From contig CAVKQI010000002.1 in the NCBI GenBank assembly GCA_963658405.1, positions 1-64,000 of the forward strand: DNA of 64,000 nt, given 5' to 3'. Shown piece by piece: positions 50,454-59,470 of this stretch. Numbering within the stretch: the stretch's first letter is position 1; each line of letters starts with the position of its first letter. Below the pieces are notes generated by a model that had not been told where the DNA came from, searched no databases, and saw only the letters and a program-made list of their open reading frames with translations. Source of the DNA: CAG-791 sp963658405 (GTDB lineage: Bacteria; Bacillota; Clostridia; Lachnospirales; Lachnospiraceae). Both the position numbers and the translations under genes were made by a program.

Positions 50454-51962
50454 CTATGCCTTATGCCCGCCAATCTGGGCATTGCGGCTCATGGCGGTGG
50501 CACCTTCCTGGAGGTTCATGCCGCGGAGAATGGCATTTTTGCCGTATTTCTTTTTGAGGGCGATGGCAGCCTCCTGCATCTTTCGCTCCTTGGCCTCCCG
50601 GTCGGCTTCCTCTTTATCTGCCTTTTCTCTGGCGGCATAATCGGTGAAAAGATCCAGCTGTTCATACTTTGGCTCTGCGGACGGGGCGGCACTTTCCTCC
50701 ATTACATGATTGGCAGTGATGTTCATGCGCCGGATCAGGAGGGCGGGATTGACGATGCGGTCAAAGAGGGTGCCGGCGGCCTCCATGATCTGGTGCGTGG
50801 AAGAGGAAAACCTGCCCAGATTCTCGGTGCCGTGGGCGTGCTTCGGCACCTGTCTGCCGTAATGGTCGGTGATGATCTCGCCTTTGTAGGCCTTGCGTCT
50901 GACGGGATCTGTCAGATTCTCGATGTCGTAGCCGATGGTGACCACGATCTGGTCCGTGACCAGCTTTTTGTCTACCAGATCAAGGGAGAGGCCGTCGGCC
51001 ATCTCCCGGAGCACCAGCCTGGCTTTGTCTGCCTCATAGGGACAGTGGAGCACCTGACCTGCACTGAGACTGTTGCTTTCCGGACGGTAGGCCTTGATGG
51101 CCTCTATGGTGCATGGCTCCCAGCCCCAGGCGTGGTCGATGAGAAGCTCGGCATTCTTGCCGAAGAGCCGGTAGAGCAGATCCTCATGATAGGCCGAACA
51201 CTGGGCCACATCGCCCATGGTGAACATGCCGTTGGCGGCCAGACGCCTGGCATAGCCCCTCCCTACCCGCCAGAAATCCGTGATGGGCTTATGATCCCAC
51301 AGCTCCTGGCGATAAGTCATCTCATCCAGATAAGCGATGCGGACCCCATTTTCATCGGCAGGGATGTGCTTGGCCTTTACATCCATGGCCACCTTGCACA
51401 GGTAGAGATTGGTGCCGATGCCGGCGGTGGCGGTGATGCCGGTGGTATGGAGGACGTCCAGCACCATTTTCATGGCCAGATCATGGGGCGACAGACCATA
51501 GGTGTGCAGATAGTCGGTGACATCGATAAAGACCTCATCGATGGAATAGACCACCACATCCTCCGGCGCTACGTACTTCATATAGATAGAATAGATCCGG
51601 GTGCTGTATTCCATATAGTGAGCCATCCGGGGCGGCGCGATGAGAAAATCAAGGGCCAGGGAAGGATCGGCTGCCAGCTCCGTGCCGAAATGCGATTGGC
51701 CGGTAAAGGGACGGCCGTGGAGACGCTGCTTTCGCTCGATATTGACTTCCCGCACCCGCTGGCGTACCTCAAAGAGCCTGGCCCGGCCGGGGATGCCGTA
51801 AGACTTAAGCGTCGGCGTGACTGCCAGACAGATCGTCTTGTCTGTCCGGCTCTCATCTGCCACCACCAGATTGGTATTGAGGGGATCCAAACCCCGTTCC
51901 CGGCATTCCACAGAGGCATAGAAGGATTTGAGATCAATGGCGATATAGATGCGCTCCTTCAC
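50454..51962 (-). CDS. Y-family DNA polymerase (UvrX/YqjW-like)
   Basis: A 502-residue translesion polymerase. Catalytic motifs are IAIDLKSFYASVEC near the N terminus and VVYSIDEVFIDVT (Asp/Glu pair near 145); helix-hairpin-helix follows (DFWRVGRGYARRLAANGMFTM in two parts). A beta-clamp binding motif QLDLF lies near residue 445, before a Lys/Glu-rich coiled tail. The start is GTG 51962 after GGGAGGTAAAAA. A LexA-like box lies 26-39 bp upstream, so SOS induction is likely, together with the YolD gene downstream. Confidence 0.9.
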   Translation of the reverse strand: MKERIYIAIDLKSFYASVECRERGLDPLNTNLVVADESRTDKTICLAVTPTLKSYGIPGRARLFEVRQRVREVNIERKQRLHGRPFTGQSHFGTELAADPSLALDFLIAPPRMAHYMEYSTRIYSIYMKYVAPEDVVVYSIDEVFIDVTDYLHTYGLSPHDLAMKMVLDVLHTTGITATAGIGTNLYLCKVAMDVKAKHIPADENGVRIAYLDEMTYRQELWDHKPITDFWRVGRGYARRLAANGMFTMGDVAQCSAYHEDLLYRLFGKNAELLIDHAWGWEPCTIEAIKAYRPESNSLSAGQVLHCPYEADKARLVLREMADGLSLDLVDKKLVTDQIVVTIGYDIENLTDPVRRKAYKGEIITDHYGRQVPKHAHGTENLGRFSSSTHQIMEAAGTLFDRIVNPALLIRRMNITANHVMEESAAPSAEPKYEQLDLFTDYAAREKADKEEADREAKERKMQEAAIALKKKYGKNAILRGMNLQEGATAMSRNAQIGGHKA

Positions 51963-51987
51963 TTTTTACCTCCCATGCAAGAAAAAC

Positions 51988-52001
51988 CGAACATACATTC
52001 T
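51988..52001 (-). promoter_or_regulatory. Probable LexA (SOS) box
   Basis: On the minus strand AGAAT-GTAT-GTTCG matches the Gram-positive consensus CGAAC-N4-GTTCG at 8 of 10 fixed positions (one full half-site). Its place, just upstream of the polymerase start, fits promoter control. Confidence 0.5.
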
Positions 52002-52039
52002 ACCTCATAATATATTCTTTTGCATAAAAGGTCAAGCAT

Positions 52040-53857
52040 CTATCCATAGATCCGTATCTCCACCTCCGTCATCCCCCCCTGCTCACTGCGGTAGGTCAGA
52101 CCGCAGGTCTCATCGTAGTAGAGCTGCAGCCGGCGGTGCGTATTGTAGACCCCGATATTGCTGCCCTTCCGGCTCTGCCCCTCGCCGGTCAGAATGGTGA
52201 CGAGCTTTTCCGGGGGTATGCCCACGCCGTCATCGGAGACTACAAAGACCAGATAGGGATCCTCCCGCCAGCCGGCGATGACGATGCTGCCTGTGCGGTC
52301 CTCCTTTTCCAGGATGCCGTGGAGCAGGGCATTTTCCACAATGGGCTGAAAGACCAGCTTTGGGATCGTGCACTCCAGCATGTCCTCCGGCACATCAATG
52401 ACGAAATCGATCCGGTCATCATAGCGCATATTCTGCAGCCGCATGTACAGATCGGCGTGCTCGAGCTCGTCCCGCAGAGGCACCACATTGTTGCCCTTGT
52501 TCAGGGTGAGCTTGTAGAAACGGGACAGAAGCTGTACGGCCTCGGAGACCTCTTTTGTCTGGCCGGACTGGGCCTGCCAGTTGATCATATCCAGCGTATT
52601 GTAGAGAAAATGAGGATTGATCTGCGCCTGCAGGGCATTAAATTCGGACATGCGAAGCTCCTCGGCGGTCCGGATCTGCTCCTCCAGAAGGTCATTGATC
52701 TTGGCAGACATGTAATTATAGGTGTCTACCAACTCTCCGATCTCGTCGCTGCTCTCCGGGGCCGGCAGGAGCTTTGGCGGGCCGAAGCGCACATTTTTCA
52801 TCTGATGGATAACATTGGAGAGCCGGTTGATGACGGAGGAGGAGAGGGCGATGGAGACCGCGATACTGATCAGCAGGAAAAAGCCGTACAGCAGCAGGAA
52901 TTCCAGCAGGATGGAAGTGCCCTCGGAGGTGATATTGTCGGCAGGAATGACGGTGACCATATACCACTCGGTGCCGTCTATGCGCTTGTAGCCGGCGTAG
53001 ACACTCTCCCCGGCAAAGTTCTGCCGCACCAGCCGCTGGGTGGTCTTCAGCCGCTCCGGGATGTCCTCGTAGTCCATGAAATAGGTGCCGGAGAGGGTGG
53101 GATTGGTGGTGGCCACGATGGCCTGGCGCTCATTGATCAGATAAATGGCACTGTCGGAAAAGGGATTGTTGTTCAGCAGAAAGGAATTGATACTCTCCTG
53201 GTGAAAATAGACGGCGATAAAGGCATAGCGTTCATTTCCCAGCCAGATCTTGCGGATGATGGCCATGTCCCCGTATTTCCTGATCTCGCTGGGGCTTAAG
53301 TACATGGCGGGACAGATCAGCGTGCTCTGGTCATAATGGCTGAAAATGCCGTGCCAGTAGGTGCCGTTGGTCTCCGACAGGGAGGCAAAGATCGTAGAGC
53401 CCGTAAAATGCCGGAGCTGCCGCAGGTGGGCCTCATCCATGTAGATGCGGATGGCGCTGACGGCGTGGCTGTCCTTGATGTAATTGGTGGAATCCAGAAA
53501 GGTATGGACATCCTCTCCCTTCAGGGAAAAGGAGGAGACCGCAGCGACGGTGCCCCGCTCCCGGGTTTCATACTCCGCCTTCAGAAAATCCATGAGAAAA
53601 TCCTGCTCGCTGACTGCATCCACTACCGAGGTGATCTGGGCCATCATGCCCTCTAAGTTCATGGCGGTCTGCTCACTGATCGCCTCAAAATTGCGCAGCG
53701 TGTTCTCCGTGATGAGGGCAGAGAACTTCCCGTAGGTAAAAATAGCGATCACCAGCGCCGGCACCATGGCCAGCAGCAGATGGGTGATCAGGAATTTGGA
53801 CTTCAGGTGCAGATTATAAAAGAAGGAATGATAAATACCGTGCAGAAACTTTCTCAT
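52040..53857 (-). CDS. YesM-type sensor histidine kinase
   Basis: A 605-residue membrane kinase. Helix about 25-45, an extracytoplasmic dCache-like sensor (45-300), second helix near 305-328, HAMP (330-385), then the His_kinase domain with AQINPHFLYNTLDMINWQA (phospho-accepting His) and HATPase with VENALLHG and DDGVGI. Such kinases sense sugars or their binding proteins. ATG 53857 follows GAGGTGACC; a GTG two codons earlier is less likely. It is the second gene after its regulator, separated by a palindromic leader module, and divergent from a rhamnose-type ABC operon. Confidence 0.88.
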   Translation of the reverse strand: MRKFLHGIYHSFFYNLHLKSKFLITHLLLAMVPALVIAIFTYGKFSALITENTLRNFEAISEQTAMNLEGMMAQITSVVDAVSEQDFLMDFLKAEYETRERGTVAAVSSFSLKGEDVHTFLDSTNYIKDSHAVSAIRIYMDEAHLRQLRHFTGSTIFASLSETNGTYWHGIFSHYDQSTLICPAMYLSPSEIRKYGDMAIIRKIWLGNERYAFIAVYFHQESINSFLLNNNPFSDSAIYLINERQAIVATTNPTLSGTYFMDYEDIPERLKTTQRLVRQNFAGESVYAGYKRIDGTEWYMVTVIPADNITSEGTSILLEFLLLYGFFLLISIAVSIALSSSVINRLSNVIHQMKNVRFGPPKLLPAPESSDEIGELVDTYNYMSAKINDLLEEQIRTAEELRMSEFNALQAQINPHFLYNTLDMINWQAQSGQTKEVSEAVQLLSRFYKLTLNKGNNVVPLRDELEHADLYMRLQNMRYDDRIDFVIDVPEDMLECTIPKLVFQPIVENALLHGILEKEDRTGSIVIAGWREDPYLVFVVSDDGVGIPPEKLVTILTGEGQSRKGSNIGVYNTHRRLQLYYDETCGLTYRSEQGGMTEVEIRIYG

Positions 53858-53870
53858 GGTCACCTCAATC

Positions 53871-53936
53871 AGCGGCTGCGCTGCCGCGGCAGCGGATCAG
53901 TAATTTCGCGAAGGCGAATTCTTTGCTGCGATCTGC
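53871..53936 (-). repeat. Hairpin leader module before the YesM-type kinase, minus strand
   Basis: Read on the minus strand: AAGAATTCGCCTTCGCGAAATT, then GCTGCCGCGGCAGC, then GAGGTGACC at the kinase ATG. It has the same order as the plus-strand modules, which shows that the module is oriented with the gene. Confidence 0.75.
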
Positions 53937-53941
53937 GATTT

Positions 53942-55516
53942 CTACTGTCTGCCGCGGCCCTCTGCGTCGGCCATCTGGCTCTCCCGGTACTCGGAGGGGG
54001 AGAGACCCACATATTTCTTAAAGCTCTTTCCGAAGTAATTGCCGTCGGCATAGCCCACCATGGCGGAGATCTCCGAGATTTTGTTGCGGGGATCGGAGAG
54101 AAACTTTTTGGCCTTGCCCATGCGGTAGGCGGCGATATACTGGTTCATGGTCTGTCCGGTCTCATTTTTAAAGTAAGTGCACAGGTAGGAAGTGGAGAGG
54201 TGCACGTGGTCGCTGATGGCCTTGATGGACAGATTCTGGTCGGCATAGTGCTGGCGGATATAGTCTCGGATCAGGAAAATGGTGGAGCTCTCCGTATCCT
54301 CCGGATGCGCATGGTAGGCCGCCAGCAGCCGGTCATAGTCCCGGAGGAAAAGATCCTGCAGTTCCTTTACGTGGCGGCAGCGGGAGACCAGGGCCAGCTG
54401 ACTCTCCCGGCTCTCTCCCTCGTGAAAATCACTGAGACGGTTTTCATAAGCCATCTGATGAAGATCCTGGAGCAGCCGATAGTAGACGTCACGGATCACA
54501 TCCGGCAGAAAACTGCGGTTATCAAGGATCGTATTATAAAATTCCACCACCAGCGCCCGTATCTCCTCCAGATTGCCGGCATCGATGGCCTGCAGGTAGG
54601 CATGGCGCAGGTCTGAAAGAAGGCTCTCGTCCACAGGCTTTTCCTGCTCCCGGTAGTGGAGCACCCTGTCTGTGGAAAAAAAGGCATTCTGCTGCAGGAT
54701 CACGGCACTGTGGTAGGAATCCGGCAGCGCGGTCAGGGTATCCTCCTGCCTGCCAAAGCACATGGTAAAGTCTTCAAAATCCGTGCAGCAGGCTGCAGCC
54801 TGCTCCGTGAGCTCCCTGTAAAGGTAGGAATCCATCCGGGCAGGATAGAGGAAGTGGACCAGCAGGTAGTCCTGATGCTTGGCGGTATGGACCTGCCGGA
54901 CGCCCAGCTGCTGACAGCACCGGGCGATCCTGTCCAGAAAGCTGCGGACGGTCTCCTCCGGATACTCTGCCAGAGAGGGAAAGACATGGACCGTCATGGT
55001 AAAGAATGTTCCCTTTTCCGAGGAAAGACACAGAGCGCGCAGCACCTCCGCATCGGCCTTAAATCCCGTCTTTGTCATGGACAGTGCCAGACGCGAGGTG
55101 GCCTCCCGCTGCAGCAGATCATAGGAGAGCATGGCCTCGTGGGAGCGCTGACAGCTCTCCATGGCCTCGCGGACCGCCTCTGTCACTTCTTCCAGCTGAA
55201 TGGGCTTTTCCACGTAGCGGATGGCGTGGAGCTTGATGGCGGCCTTGAGGTATTCCTTGTCGGAATAGCCGCTCATAAAGATGACAGGACATTCCGGCAC
55301 CAGCCCGGTGACGGCGGTGGCCAGCTCGATGCCGTCCATCTGGGGCATCCGGACATCGGTCAGGATGATATCCGGCCGCTCCTGCTTAAATAAGGAAAGA
55401 GCCTGAACGCCGTTCTCGGCATCCAGCACCCGGTCAATGCCCAGAGAGACCCAGTCTATGCCCCGCATCAATCCTTCCCTTGTCAGACGCTCATCGTCGG
55501 CGATCAAAATCTTCAT
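53942..55516 (-). CDS. YesN-type AraC-family response regulator
   Basis: A 524-residue regulator. The receiver domain comprises residues 1-120 (MKILIADDERLTREG; phosphoacceptor Asp in IILTDVRMPQMDG), a long middle region follows, and the C terminus is an AraC double helix-turn-helix (NLSIKAISDHVHLSTSYLCTYFKNETG; KISEISAMVGYADGNYFGKSFKKYVG). It probably activates the divergent ABC operon. ATG 55516 was chosen, 6 bp after GGGGGATG; an ATG two codons earlier is an alternative, and the longer upstream frame lacks homology. Confidence 0.88.
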   Translation of the reverse strand: MKILIADDERLTREGLMRGIDWVSLGIDRVLDAENGVQALSLFKQERPDIILTDVRMPQMDGIELATAVTGLVPECPVIFMSGYSDKEYLKAAIKLHAIRYVEKPIQLEEVTEAVREAMESCQRSHEAMLSYDLLQREATSRLALSMTKTGFKADAEVLRALCLSSEKGTFFTMTVHVFPSLAEYPEETVRSFLDRIARCCQQLGVRQVHTAKHQDYLLVHFLYPARMDSYLYRELTEQAAACCTDFEDFTMCFGRQEDTLTALPDSYHSAVILQQNAFFSTDRVLHYREQEKPVDESLLSDLRHAYLQAIDAGNLEEIRALVVEFYNTILDNRSFLPDVIRDVYYRLLQDLHQMAYENRLSDFHEGESRESQLALVSRCRHVKELQDLFLRDYDRLLAAYHAHPEDTESSTIFLIRDYIRQHYADQNLSIKAISDHVHLSTSYLCTYFKNETGQTMNQYIAAYRMGKAKKFLSDPRNKISEISAMVGYADGNYFGKSFKKYVGLSPSEYRESQMADAEGRGRQ

Positions 55517-55650
55517 ATACATCCCCCGCTTACAATCCCCAGAGAAATTTCGCCCATCCCGGGCAGATGATCCCCATAGACGGGTCTGCCATGCACCGCA
55601 GCCCAATCTTCATGGATAATCCCACATCTCCCCACATGAAAATTGTGCGA

Positions 55651-55792
55651 AATTACCAAAAACCAACTTCATTGTAGTAGATACAGGACATAAACACAAC
55701 AATATCTGTGAACGGAAAATGAATAATAAGTAAAAAATTACCCCGTATCGAAAGATTTTACCGTGGAGTACAGCAATTTTTCACCCTATACT
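55651..55792 (+). promoter_or_regulatory. Probable promoter and activator sites of the rhamnose ABC operon
   Basis: A good -10 (TATACT, 55787-55792) lacks a matching -35. Upstream are direct repeats AATTACC (55651-55657), AATTACC (55736-55742) and TTTTACC (55756-55762); the last two are 20 bp apart, about two helix turns, and end next to the -35 position. This fits an AraC-type activator such as the divergent YesN-like regulator. The rest of 55517-55844 is AT-rich without genes. Confidence 0.45.
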
Positions 55793-55844
55793 GAGAACAT
55801 AGAAACAGTGAGCGATGAAAGCTGTAAGGAGAGGAGAGGGGAAA

Positions 55845-57362
55845 GTGTCTGAAGAATATGTACTTGAACTGAAGGGCATTACAAAGATATTTCCGGGTGT
55901 CAGAGCACTGGACGGCGTGCACTTTCAGTTAAAAAAAGGCGAAATTCACGCGCTGATGGGCGAGAACGGTGCAGGCAAATCTACCTTCATCAAGGTTATT
56001 ACCGGTGTACACAAGGCAGAAGAAGGCGAGATGTTCCTAAACGGTCAGAAGGTAGACTTCAAGGGACCGAAGGATGCACAGGAAGCAGGTATTGCTGCAA
56101 TCTATCAGCATGTTACCGCTTATCCTCACCTGACCGTGGCTGAGAATATTTTCATGGGCCATGAGAAAAAGAAAAACGGCATCATCCAGTGGAAAGAGAT
56201 GAATGCGGCAGCCAATGAGCTCCTGGGAAGACTTCATGCAGACTTTAAGGCGACAGCGATCATGGGATCCCTTTCCGTGGCACAGCAGCAGATGGTAGAG
56301 ATCTCCAAGGCACTCTCCGCCAATGCCAAGATCATCATCATGGATGAGCCCACCGCTTCCCTGACCAAGAAAGAGTCCGAAGAGCTCTATCGTATCACAG
56401 AGGAGTTAAGAGACAATGGTGCATCCATTATCTTTATCTCCCATAGATTCGAGGATATGTACCGCTTAGCTTCCAGAGTCACCGTATTCCGTGATTCCCG
56501 CTATATCGGTACCTACAATGTAAATGAGATCTCCAACGCAGATCTGATCACCGCCATGGTTGGCCGTGAGATCACCGATATGTTCCCGAAGCCGGACGTC
56601 AAGATCGGCAAGGAAGTGCTCCGGGTAGAGAATCTGTGCAGAGAAGGCTATTTCAAGGATGTTTCCTTTAACATCCATGCCGGCGAGATCGTAGGTCTGA
56701 CCGGTCTGGTAGGCGCCAGAAGAACCGAGGTCATTCAGACCATCTACGGCGTAGAAAAACTCACCTCCGGCAAGATCTATCTGGAGGGCAAGGAGATCAA
56801 GGTCAAGTCTCCCCGGGATGCCATCAAAAACGGTATCGGCCTTCTGACCGAGGACCGTGCCGACTTAGGCCTGATCCTTGACTGGGGCATCGGCCGCAAC
56901 ATCACTCTGACAGAGATCGAAAAGTACGGTAATAAGTTCTTTACCAATGACAAGGCAGAGAGAGCGGCAGCCAAGCAGCTGGCAGAGGAAGTGGATACCA
57001 AGGCTGTCACGCTGGACGACAAGGTAAGCACTCTTTCCGGCGGCAACCAGCAGAAGGTAGTCGTGGCCAAGATCCTGGCCTCCGATCTGAAGGTCCTGAT
57101 CATGGACGAGCCTACCAAGGGCGTAGACGTCGGTGCAAAGGCAGAAATCTATGACATCATGGGTCAGCTGGCACAGAAGGGCTATGCGATCCTGATGATC
57201 TCCTCGGAAATGCCGGAGATCCTGGGCATGTGCGACCGCATCCTGGTGATGTGCGAAGGCAAGCTCACAGGAGAACTCGGAAGAGAAGAAGCTACGCAGG
57301 AAGTAATCCTGCAGTTCGCTATGGCGAAATCCTTAAAGGCTTCAGAAGGTGAGGGGAAATAA
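55845..57362 (+). CDS. Sugar ABC transporter ATPase, rhamnose/ribose type
   Basis: A 505-residue protein with two ATPase halves, as in RbsA/RhaT-type importers. The first has Walker A GENGAGKST and IIMDEPTASL; the second has the usual degenerate Walker A (GLVGARRTEV) and signature LSGGNQQKV with LIMDEPTKGVDVG. GTG 55845 is preferred because AGGAGAGGGGAAA precedes it at the right distance; ATG 55815 in the same frame adds ten unneeded residues. It powers the two permeases that follow directly. Confidence 0.9.
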   Translation: MSEEYVLELKGITKIFPGVRALDGVHFQLKKGEIHALMGENGAGKSTFIKVITGVHKAEEGEMFLNGQKVDFKGPKDAQEAGIAAIYQHVTAYPHLTVAENIFMGHEKKKNGIIQWKEMNAAANELLGRLHADFKATAIMGSLSVAQQQMVEISKALSANAKIIIMDEPTASLTKKESEELYRITEELRDNGASIIFISHRFEDMYRLASRVTVFRDSRYIGTYNVNEISNADLITAMVGREITDMFPKPDVKIGKEVLRVENLCREGYFKDVSFNIHAGEIVGLTGLVGARRTEVIQTIYGVEKLTSGKIYLEGKEIKVKSPRDAIKNGIGLLTEDRADLGLILDWGIGRNITLTEIEKYGNKFFTNDKAERAAAKQLAEEVDTKAVTLDDKVSTLSGGNQQKVVVAKILASDLKVLIMDEPTKGVDVGAKAEIYDIMGQLAQKGYAILMISSEMPEILGMCDRILVMCEGKLTGELGREEATQEVILQFAMAKSLKASEGEGK

Positions 57363-58355
57363 ATGGAAAAGAAATCTCTGCTTAAAAAACTCACCGGCTC
57401 CAGAGAAGTGAGTTTGATCATCGTATTGATCCTGCTGTGCGGCTTTATCGCATTACGGAATTCCACATTCCTGATGCCCTCCACGCTGGCAGATATGTTT
57501 AAGAACTACGCAGTTACCTTTATCATCGCAGCGGGCATGATGCTGATCCTTCTGATCGGCGGCATCGATATTTCCGTAGGTTCCATCCTCGGATTTGCCG
57601 GTATGAGCGCATCGCTTTTCCTGAGAGATCATCAGGGCACACCGGTGCTGGTGGTCATCCTGATCTCCACCGTGGTAGGTCTCCTCTGCGGTGTGATCAA
57701 CGGCCTGATCATTTCCTACGGCAAGGTTCCGCCCATCATCTGTACCATGGGTATGATGAATGCCTACCGCGGTCTGGCCTATATCGTGGCAAAGAGCCAG
57801 TGGGTAGCCGCTTATCAGTTCACCGATTCCTACAAGGCTTTTGCCCAGACCAATATCCTGGGACTGAGCAGTCTGGTATGGGTCATGATCGCCATCTATG
57901 TGATATTCTTTATCGTGATGAAATGGACTTCCCTGGGAAGAAGAGTCTACGCTGTAGGCTCCAATGCAGAGGCAGCAGAGGTCAGCGGCATCAAGGTGGC
58001 TAAGGTAAAGCTCGGATGCTATGCAGTCCTCGGTCTTCTCTCCGGTCTGGCCGGCGCCCTTTATACTTCCCTTTATGCATCTGCACAGGGCAACATGGGT
58101 GAGGGCATGGAAATGGATGTTATCGCAGCCTGCGTAGTAGGCGGCGTGAGCATGACAGGCGGCAGCGGTTCCGTCGTCGGTGTGTTCTTAGGCTCTCTGA
58201 TCCTGGCAGTCATCGGCAAGGGTCTTCCGCTGATCGGTATCTCCCAGTTCTGGCAGACCGCTATCAAGGGTCTGATCATCCTGGTAGCGATCATCGTCAA
58301 TGTGCTGGCACAGAGATCCATGGACAGAGCCGCACTGAAAGGAAGGGAGATTTAG
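57363..58355 (+). CDS. Sugar ABC transporter permease (RbsC family)
   Basis: A 330-residue permease with about 8-10 helices. The family motifs GGIDISVGSILGFAGM and NGLIISYGKVPPIICTMGMM are seen, as is the EAA-like loop region AEVSGIKVAKVKLGCYAVLG. ATG 57363 starts directly after the ATPase stop, so translation is coupled. With the next gene it forms a heterodimeric channel, as in rhamnose and autoinducer-2 importers. Confidence 0.9.
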   Translation: MEKKSLLKKLTGSREVSLIIVLILLCGFIALRNSTFLMPSTLADMFKNYAVTFIIAAGMMLILLIGGIDISVGSILGFAGMSASLFLRDHQGTPVLVVILISTVVGLLCGVINGLIISYGKVPPIICTMGMMNAYRGLAYIVAKSQWVAAYQFTDSYKAFAQTNILGLSSLVWVMIAIYVIFFIVMKWTSLGRRVYAVGSNAEAAEVSGIKVAKVKLGCYAVLGLLSGLAGALYTSLYASAQGNMGEGMEMDVIAACVVGGVSMTGGSGSVVGVFLGSLILAVIGKGLPLIGISQFWQTAIKGLIILVAIIVNVLAQRSMDRAALKGREI

Positions 58356-58357
58356 TC

Positions 58358-59374
58358 ATGGCAGGAAAGTCAGGAAGAGATATAGCATTAACTGGCAAAA
58401 GAGACTGGAAGACAAAGCTCCTTCGTTGGGAAACCTTTCTGGTAGTCATCTTTATCGCCATCAATATCATGAACGCCTGCATCTCAGACAAGTATCTGAG
58501 TGTCACAGGACTCTTTACAGCAACCAATACCTTTATCTATGAGGCATTCCTGCTGCTGCCCATGTGTTTCGTACTGCTGATCGGTGAGATCGACATCTCC
58601 GTGGGCTCCACCGTTGCATTGTCCGCCTGCCTCCTCGGCATCACCTTTAATGCCACCCAGAATATGGGACTGGCCATGGTGGTCTGCCTGCTGGTAGGTA
58701 CCCTCTGCGGTATGTTAAACGGTCTGATCCTGGTGAAGTTCACCGAGTTAAACCCCATGATCGTTACCCTGGGCACGCAGATCATGTTCCGCGGCATCGC
58801 AGAGATGATCCTGGAGGATCAGGCAACCGGCGGCTTTACCAGCGTCAAGTGGTTCTCTAATCTCTATTGGGGCAAGATCGGCGGCGTGGTACCTTATATG
58901 TTCGTCATCTTCGTCATATGCGCAGTGATCTTCGGCATCGTCATGCACAAGACCACTTTCGGCCGAAGAATGTATGCCATCGGCAGCAACCAGAAGGCAT
59001 CCTTCTACTCCGGCATCAACGTGGCCGGCATCCGCTTCTTCATCTATGCACTCACCGGTTTCTTTGCCGGTGTGACCGCCATCTTCCTGGCAGCACAGAT
59101 GGGCAGCGCCAGATCCAACGTAGGACAGGGATTTGAAATGGATGCCATCGGCATGGCAGTCCTGGGCGGCGTCATGACAGACGGCGGCAAGGGCAACTTC
59201 ATCGGCGCTATGCTGGCTATGTTCATCTTAGGTTTCCTGGAGTACGGCCTGGGCCTGATCAATGTATCCGCACAGGTTATGCTGGTCATCAAGGGCCTGC
59301 TGCTGATCATCGCCGTTATGATCCCCAACTTAAAGCCTATCTTTGCCGCTAAGAAAAAGACAGCAAAGGCTTGA
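58358..59374 (+). CDS. Sugar ABC transporter permease (RbsC family), second subunit
   Basis: A 338-residue permease related to the preceding one (GEIDISVGSTVALSACLLG; KFTELNPMIVTLGTQIMFRG). It starts two bases after the first permease stop. Two different permeases with one double ATPase is the layout of L-rhamnose (RhaPQ) importers. The downstream gap to the binding protein contains two direct repeats AACGG(C/T)ACTTTAAT(G)A. Confidence 0.9.
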   Translation: MAGKSGRDIALTGKRDWKTKLLRWETFLVVIFIAINIMNACISDKYLSVTGLFTATNTFIYEAFLLLPMCFVLLIGEIDISVGSTVALSACLLGITFNATQNMGLAMVVCLLVGTLCGMLNGLILVKFTELNPMIVTLGTQIMFRGIAEMILEDQATGGFTSVKWFSNLYWGKIGGVVPYMFVIFVICAVIFGIVMHKTTFGRRMYAIGSNQKASFYSGINVAGIRFFIYALTGFFAGVTAIFLAAQMGSARSNVGQGFEMDAIGMAVLGGVMTDGGKGNFIGAMLAMFILGFLEYGLGLINVSAQVMLVIKGLLLIIAVMIPNLKPIFAAKKKTAKA

Positions 59375-59470
59375 TAAACAGTACCTTAATAAACGGCACT
59401 TTAATGAACGGTACTTTCGCCCGCAGGGCGTTTGTATAAAACCAACTATTCTATATGGGAGGAAAAAAGC

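Noticed and set aside
50451..52010. A 519-codon plus-strand frame across the Y-family polymerase
   Set aside because: The minus strand carries all polymerase motifs and a good GTG start; the plus frame shows no domain.
55815..55844. ATG 55815 as start of the sugar ATPase
   Set aside because: The perfect purine-rich ribosome-binding site lies after it and fits GTG 55845, which also matches the family N terminus.
59375..59470. Possible small array from repeated AACGG(C/T)ACTTT units before the binding lipoprotein
   Set aside because: Only two to three imperfect 15-bp units; too short and unspaced for a CRISPR or operator array.
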